From positions 1 to 7,965 of the forward strand of contig CAZKTU010000279.1 of assembly GCA_964555675.1 (NCBI GenBank): a DNA stretch of 7,965 bases, in the 5' to 3' direction. Each line of letters begins with the position of its first letter. The first letter of the stretch is position 1. The stretch comes from CAIWXH01 sp964555675. Its GTDB lineage: Bacteria; Chloroflexota; Chloroflexia; Chloroflexales; Chloroflexaceae. The position numbers and the translations under genes are program-made. Below are positions 5,557-7,965 of the stretch, piece by piece. The notes beneath the pieces are model-generated. The model was not told the origin of the DNA, ran no database searches, and saw only the letters and a program-made list of their open reading frames with translations.

Positions 5557-5587
5557 GCCCTCTGTGGCGATCACCGCCACAGAGGGC
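5557..5587 (+). terminator. 13-bp perfect hairpin after the histidine kinase
   Basis: GCCCTCTGTGGCG (5557-5569) pairs without a mismatch with CGCCACAGAGGGC (5575-5587) around a 5-base loop (ATCAC). It begins 73 bases after the kinase stop. The 3' flank (CGCTTGTCC) has only a weak T content, so it is either a terminator of the GC-rich, U-poor kind or an RNA processing/stability element. Confidence 0.55.
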
Positions 5588-5930
5588 CGCTTGTCCTCGC
5601 GCTGAGTCTAGCAGCCGCCGCAGCGCGCCGATAATAGGCGGTATGCCCTTGCCCCATCAGGCTTTCCCTGACAGTGGCAGGCATTCCGGTGGCCCGGTCG
5701 ACAGCAATCCCCGCTTCACGCGTGGGCCTATCACTGCTATGCTGATGAGTGATTGGCATCAATCTGGCTGCGCCTTCTGCCCGACCCCCTCACGTTTTGT
5801 CCGCACCTCTCACCCGTGCATACTCCCTCGCAGCGATCCGGCGTATTCTGCCCGCTGTGCCGGCCGTACCGCCCATCGCTTGCTGGGCGCCGGGCTTTCA
5901 TGCGCGCGCCCAACCCTGAAAGCGTCACCT
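5588..5930. other. About 340 bases with no recognisable gene
   Basis: No frame on either strand shows a family motif or a well-spaced ribosome site. The reading frame of the 93-residue protein stays open upstream to 5643, but the added sequence (for example MSDWHQSGCAFCPTPSRF from 5745) is rich in Cys, Pro, Arg and Ser and looks like translated noncoding DNA. From about 5760 to 5860 the + strand is rich in pyrimidines. TTCCCTGACAG (5664-5674) repeats a motif found before the kinase gene, and a possible promoter lies at 5715-5743. Confidence 0.5.
5715..5743 (+). promoter_or_regulatory. Candidate sigma-70-like promoter for the 93-residue protein
   Basis: TTCACG (5715-5720, four of six matches to TTGACA) is separated by 17 bases from TATGCT (5738-5743, four of six matches to TATAAT). 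A TG two bases before the -10 (5735-5736) makes it an extended -10. Transcription would begin near 5750 and leave about 180 bases of leader before the ATG at 5931. The match is moderate and untested. Confidence 0.28.
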
Positions 5931-6212
5931 ATGGACCTATCACCACCACTATCGCCGGCCGAGCGGGTCGCCGCGCTGCGCCAGATCTACCAGGACGCGA
6001 CCCACTCCGCCGAGCTGCGCGACCACGAGGCCGCCGCGATCACAGGCTGGATGCTCAGGCTGTATGCCCAGCGCGGGGTCGATCAGGCCACAATAGCCGC
6101 CGCCGTGTCTGAGCAGGCTGCGCGCACGAAGCTGGCCGAGCAGGCGCACCGCAATGTCGCGGCCGCGCGTGTGAGCCTTGCAAGCGTAGAGGCCACCCTT
6201 CAACCGCTGTGA
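5931..6212 (+). CDS. Small helical hypothetical protein
   Basis: A 93-residue soluble protein with no signal peptide, membrane segment or recognised domain. After a Pro/Ser-rich start (MDLSPPLSPAERV) it is almost entirely helix-forming. Residues about 10-28 hold an amphipathic helix (RVAALRQIYQDATH), 31-47 a second (DHEAAAITGWMLRLYAQ), and 51-89 a long Ala-rich segment with heptad-like spacing that could form a coiled coil. The ATG at 5931 is preferred because sequence character changes there to high-GC coding style; GAAAG (5918-5922), 8 bases upstream, is a weak ribosome site. The same frame is open further upstream to ATGs at 5745 and 5643, which I consider unlikely starts. It is followed after 56 bases by a membrane protein gene on the same strand. 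Function unknown. Confidence 0.6.
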   Translation: MDLSPPLSPAERVAALRQIYQDATHSAELRDHEAAAITGWMLRLYAQRGVDQATIAAAVSEQAARTKLAEQAHRNVAAARVSLASVEATLQPL

Positions 6213-6268
6213 GCCAGCCTGGACCCGGTACGAGACGTTCTCCGTATACGTGAAACGAGGAGCATGAA

Positions 6269-6829
6269 ATGAATGCGTTACGACTCTTCCCGAAGATGGT
6301 CATCATTGTTGGAATTGCATTTGCCCTTGCTGGTGTCGTCGCTGCCGGTGCCGGGATCTATATCCGGACGTTCGTCGGCCAGCAGTTAGCCGCCCAAAAC
6401 ATTATCACCCCCGAAGACGCCTCGATTCCCAACGCACCAGTGACCGGGATCGCCACCTCGCTCAGTATGGCCGCCATTATTCAGCACCATGCCACTGAGG
6501 GTTCAAATGGCTTAACCTATGCTCAGATGGGCCGCTTTGCGGTTGAGAGCGGCGACCCGGCCGGCACAAATAGCGCCGACGAGGCGCTAAAAGACGCCAG
6601 CGGCAAGCCCGTTGCCAACCAGGTTCGCAACACCGCGCTTACCGCTGCTAGCCTGGTGACCTCGCTGAGTCTGTCGGCAATGGCCATTGGCGCCTCCTAT
6701 GGCGCGATCGCCCTTGGCGTCGGCTTTACCGTGCTCGGTGTAGTGATCGCCGGCCTTGGCTACGCCCTCCTGGGGCTGATCACTCCCGCCGTTGCCCAAC
6801 GCTTTGGTTTGCATACCGTAGCCGAGTGA
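6269..6829 (+). CDS. Membrane protein of the family often mislabelled 'aromatic ring-opening dioxygenase LigA'
   Basis: A 186-residue protein with a short basic N terminus, a membrane helix at about 9-31, an extracytoplasmic or loop region of about 95 residues, and two C-terminal hydrophobic segments (about 123-143 and 145-172). The loop contains TPEDASIPNAPVTG, IIQHHATEGSNGLTYAQMGR and NQVRNTALTAASLVTSLSLS. The same order of features (QLxxQ-I-x-V/T, a pro-rich turn, IQHHA-x-E-x-x-x-x-TYA, a conserved R-N-x-x-x-x-A-S-L-x-T-S before the last helices) is what I recall from actinobacterial proteins labelled LigA. They lack the ring-cleaving enzyme fold, so that name should not be transferred. 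GAGGAG (6257-6262) 6 bases before ATG 6269 sets the start. Codon use is visibly less GC-biased than in the enzymes to the left. Role unknown. Confidence 0.85.
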   Translation: MNALRLFPKMVIIVGIAFALAGVVAAGAGIYIRTFVGQQLAAQNIITPEDASIPNAPVTGIATSLSMAAIIQHHATEGSNGLTYAQMGRFAVESGDPAGTNSADEALKDASGKPVANQVRNTALTAASLVTSLSLSAMAIGASYGAIALGVGFTVLGVVIAGLGYALLGLITPAVAQRFGLHTVAE

Positions 6830-6978
6830 CGGCTCTCAGTGGCCGACGTTGGCGCGGCGGTTGGCGAGGTCGATCAGAAGCGCAAACAGAGCGCCACAGC
6901 GACCCGCGATAAGCGTTTGAAGAACCGTCCAGCAGAGCGGGTATCTGTGTTCAATAGCAAAGAGAAATAGAGGCTTGT

Positions 6979-7653
6979 ATGTATACGATACTACGGCTCA
7001 CACTGCTCGTCTTGCTGGGCCTGGCCCTCTGCGGCTGTGTCGTGGTTAATCCGGGAGTTAGCCAGCTCCGAGGCTCGGGGAACGTCACGACCGAAACGCG
7101 CGCGGTCGGCGCCTTCAGCGCGATCGATGTCTCCGGTGCGGGCGAGGTCGTGATCACCCAGGGTGACGCCGACGGCCTCACGGTCACGACCGACGACAAC
7201 CTGCAGGCGATCATGCAGAGCGAGGTGCGCGATGACATCCTCTACCTCAGCCTGAAGGCCGACCAGGGCTTTCGCAACGCCACCCGCCTCACCTTCACGG
7301 TAACGGTCAAGCACCTTTCGGCGATCCGCTTCTCAGGCGCCGGTGTGCTGAGTGCACGCGAACTCAGCGGCGACCAACTGACCATCGACAACGCGGGCGT
7401 TGGTGCCTTGACGACCAGCGGCACGATGCGCGAGCAAGTCGTGACGCTCAGTGGCGTTGGCAACTATGATGGCTCCGCGCTTGTGAGCGAGCGGGCGAGC
7501 GTCACGGTCAGCGGTATTGGCAGCGCCACGGTGAACGCGAGCGAGCGGCTCGACGCCACGATCAACGGCGCGGGCAGCATCGCCTACCTCGGTAGCCCCG
7601 AGCTGCACGAGCAGGTGAGCGGCCTGGGGTCGGTTCGGCAGCGAGCGCCGTGA
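6979..7653 (+). CDS. DUF2807 (GIN-domain) putative lipoprotein
   Basis: A 224-residue exported protein. The signal peptide (residues 1-19, MYTILRLTLLVLLGLALCG) ends in a lipobox, L-C-G-C, so Cys20 is the predicted lipidated residue. The rest is a beta-rich domain of the DUF2807 family, also called the putative auto-transporter adhesin head GIN domain. It starts with VGAFSAIDVSGAGEVVITQG and then has repeated glycine turns: SGAG (52, 119), AGVG (139), SGVG (158), SGIG (178), NGAG (196) and SGLG (214). These match the regular turns of a beta-helix or roll. The family's function is not established; its members sit at the cell surface or in the periplasm. AGAGG (6969-6973), 5 bases upstream, serves the ATG. 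Length and domain are complete. A neighbouring remnant follows its stop. Confidence 0.92.
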   Translation: MYTILRLTLLVLLGLALCGCVVVNPGVSQLRGSGNVTTETRAVGAFSAIDVSGAGEVVITQGDADGLTVTTDDNLQAIMQSEVRDDILYLSLKADQGFRNATRLTFTVTVKHLSAIRFSGAGVLSARELSGDQLTIDNAGVGALTTSGTMREQVVTLSGVGNYDGSALVSERASVTVSGIGSATVNASERLDATINGAGSIAYLGSPELHEQVSGLGSVRQRAP

Positions 7654-7949
7654 GCGCTGTCGCTCCTACCCCACCACAGCCGCGCTCGCTGATTCGGCGG
7701 CATCCGCTGCTCGTCAGCCGGATCGCAGGCGACCGCATCGCAGAGCGTTGGATGGTCTGGGATCTGGCGGGCGTGCTCCAAAGGATGCGGCACACCCAAT
7801 GACCAGCGCTCGGCCTGAGCCAGGTGCCGCTTGAGCGCGGTGAACATACGCTGCGCATCCGCACGCTCTTTGACAACATCAAGCGTCGTCACATGAGTCC
7901 TGGCAGAAGGTACCGGGGTGACTGCGATCGCACAAAGGGGCTTTGTCAT
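7584..7949 (-). CDS. Doubtful minus-strand reading frame at the right edge
   Basis: An open frame of 121 codons starting at ATG 7947-7949. The first 50 residues or so (starting MTKPLCAIAVTPVP, with DVVKERADAQRMFTALKRHL further on) have a plausible protein composition and a helical stretch. From about base 7802 leftward, however, the frame is antisense to the SnoaL remnant and then to the lipoprotein gene, so its C-terminal half is probably a shadow. No ribosome binding site is seen before the ATG and no family is recognised. It may be the truncated 5' end of another decayed gene joined to the remnant, or not a gene at all. Confidence 0.2.
   Translation of the reverse strand: MTKPLCAIAVTPVPSARTHVTTLDVVKERADAQRMFTALKRHLAQAERWSLGVPHPLEHARQIPDHPTLCDAVACDPADEQRMPPNQRARLWWGRSDSAHGARCRTDPRPLTCSCSSGLPR
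7689..7802 (+). pseudogene. 3' remnant of a SnoaL-like/ester cyclase gene
   Basis: The frame ending at TGA 7800-7802 reads VSRIAGDRIAERWMVWDLAG then VLQRM. This is the distinctive C-terminal signature of SnoaL-like polyketide cyclase/ester cyclase proteins (typically F-R-I-x-G-G-K-I-x-E-x-W-x-x-x-D-x-x-G-x-L-x-Q). The family is usually 125-150 residues, but upstream of about codon 7713 the similarity stops. The frame then runs into DNA next to the lipoprotein stop with no start codon, ribosome site or domain core. Only the last 30-odd codons survive. I read it as the end of a deleted gene, with the breakpoint between 7654 and about 7713. No sign of a mobile element marks the breakpoint. Confidence 0.65.
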
Positions 7950-7965
7950 GGCTCATATTGACGCA

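Noticed and set aside
5643..5930. Long N-terminal extension of the 93-residue protein
   Set aside because: The added residues are Cys/Pro/Ser/Arg-rich with no domain, and the in-frame ATGs lack ribosome sites.
7870..7875. Perfect -35 hexamer TTGACA near the right edge
   Set aside because: No -10-like hexamer lies at 16-18 bases downstream (the sequence there is ATGAGT-like), so it is probably chance.
1..7965. CRISPR array, tRNA/rRNA, transposase or phage gene
   Set aside because: No regularly spaced direct repeats with spacers, no cloverleaf or rRNA signature and no transposase motif were seen on either strand.

Overview
The window is a GC-rich stretch of a draft bacterial genome with one 100-N assembly gap. 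Several features suggest a Chloroflexota-like bacterium: the high-GC codon use, the final helix of an upstream LuxR-type regulator (SRTQAVARGRDLGFLE), a small 'YQITVKG' protein, and a PAS_3/HisKA soluble kinase. This taxonomic reading rests on remembered family resemblance, not on a marker gene.

Left block (1-3914), all on the + strand. The 3' end of a LuxR-family helix-turn-helix regulator is followed, after a 112-base gap holding a perfect 16-bp palindrome, by a tightly packed run of genes. These are a small 'YQITVKG' protein (172-435), two unrelated-looking six-helix membrane proteins (435-1121 and 1182-1880), a zinc-independent NAD(P)H quinone oxidoreductase-like MDR enzyme (1910-2893), a single-pass membrane peptide (2890-3315) and a DhlA-like alpha/beta hydrolase with an Asp nucleophile (3036-3914). 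Junctions are TGATG, 60 nt, 29 nt, ATGA, and an out-of-frame overlap, so this looks like one operon. The two enzymes suggest handling of a small lipophilic or reactive carbonyl/ester compound; the membrane proteins have no assigned job.

Middle block (3915-5930). A decayed antisense fragment of a VIT1/CCC1-type metal transporter (about 4026-4372) is followed by a repeat-rich, probably regulatory stretch (4421-4554). Then comes a soluble PAS-histidine kinase (4578-5483) interrupted by the N gap. A 13-bp perfect hairpin follows the kinase. The next roughly 350 bases carry no recognisable gene.

Right block (5931-7965). It holds a 93-residue helical protein of unknown function, a membrane protein of the family often mislabelled 'aromatic ring-opening dioxygenase LigA', and a DUF2807 lipoprotein with SGxG repeats. 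After these come a short remnant of the 3' end of a SnoaL-like/ester cyclase gene and a doubtful minus-strand reading frame at the edge.

Two gene remnants (VIT1, SnoaL), one probable lost stop codon and an assembly gap show a locus with active decay and rearrangement. No defence system, mobile element, CRISPR array, tRNA or rRNA was seen. The most likely candidate for an undescribed system is the six-gene left operon.
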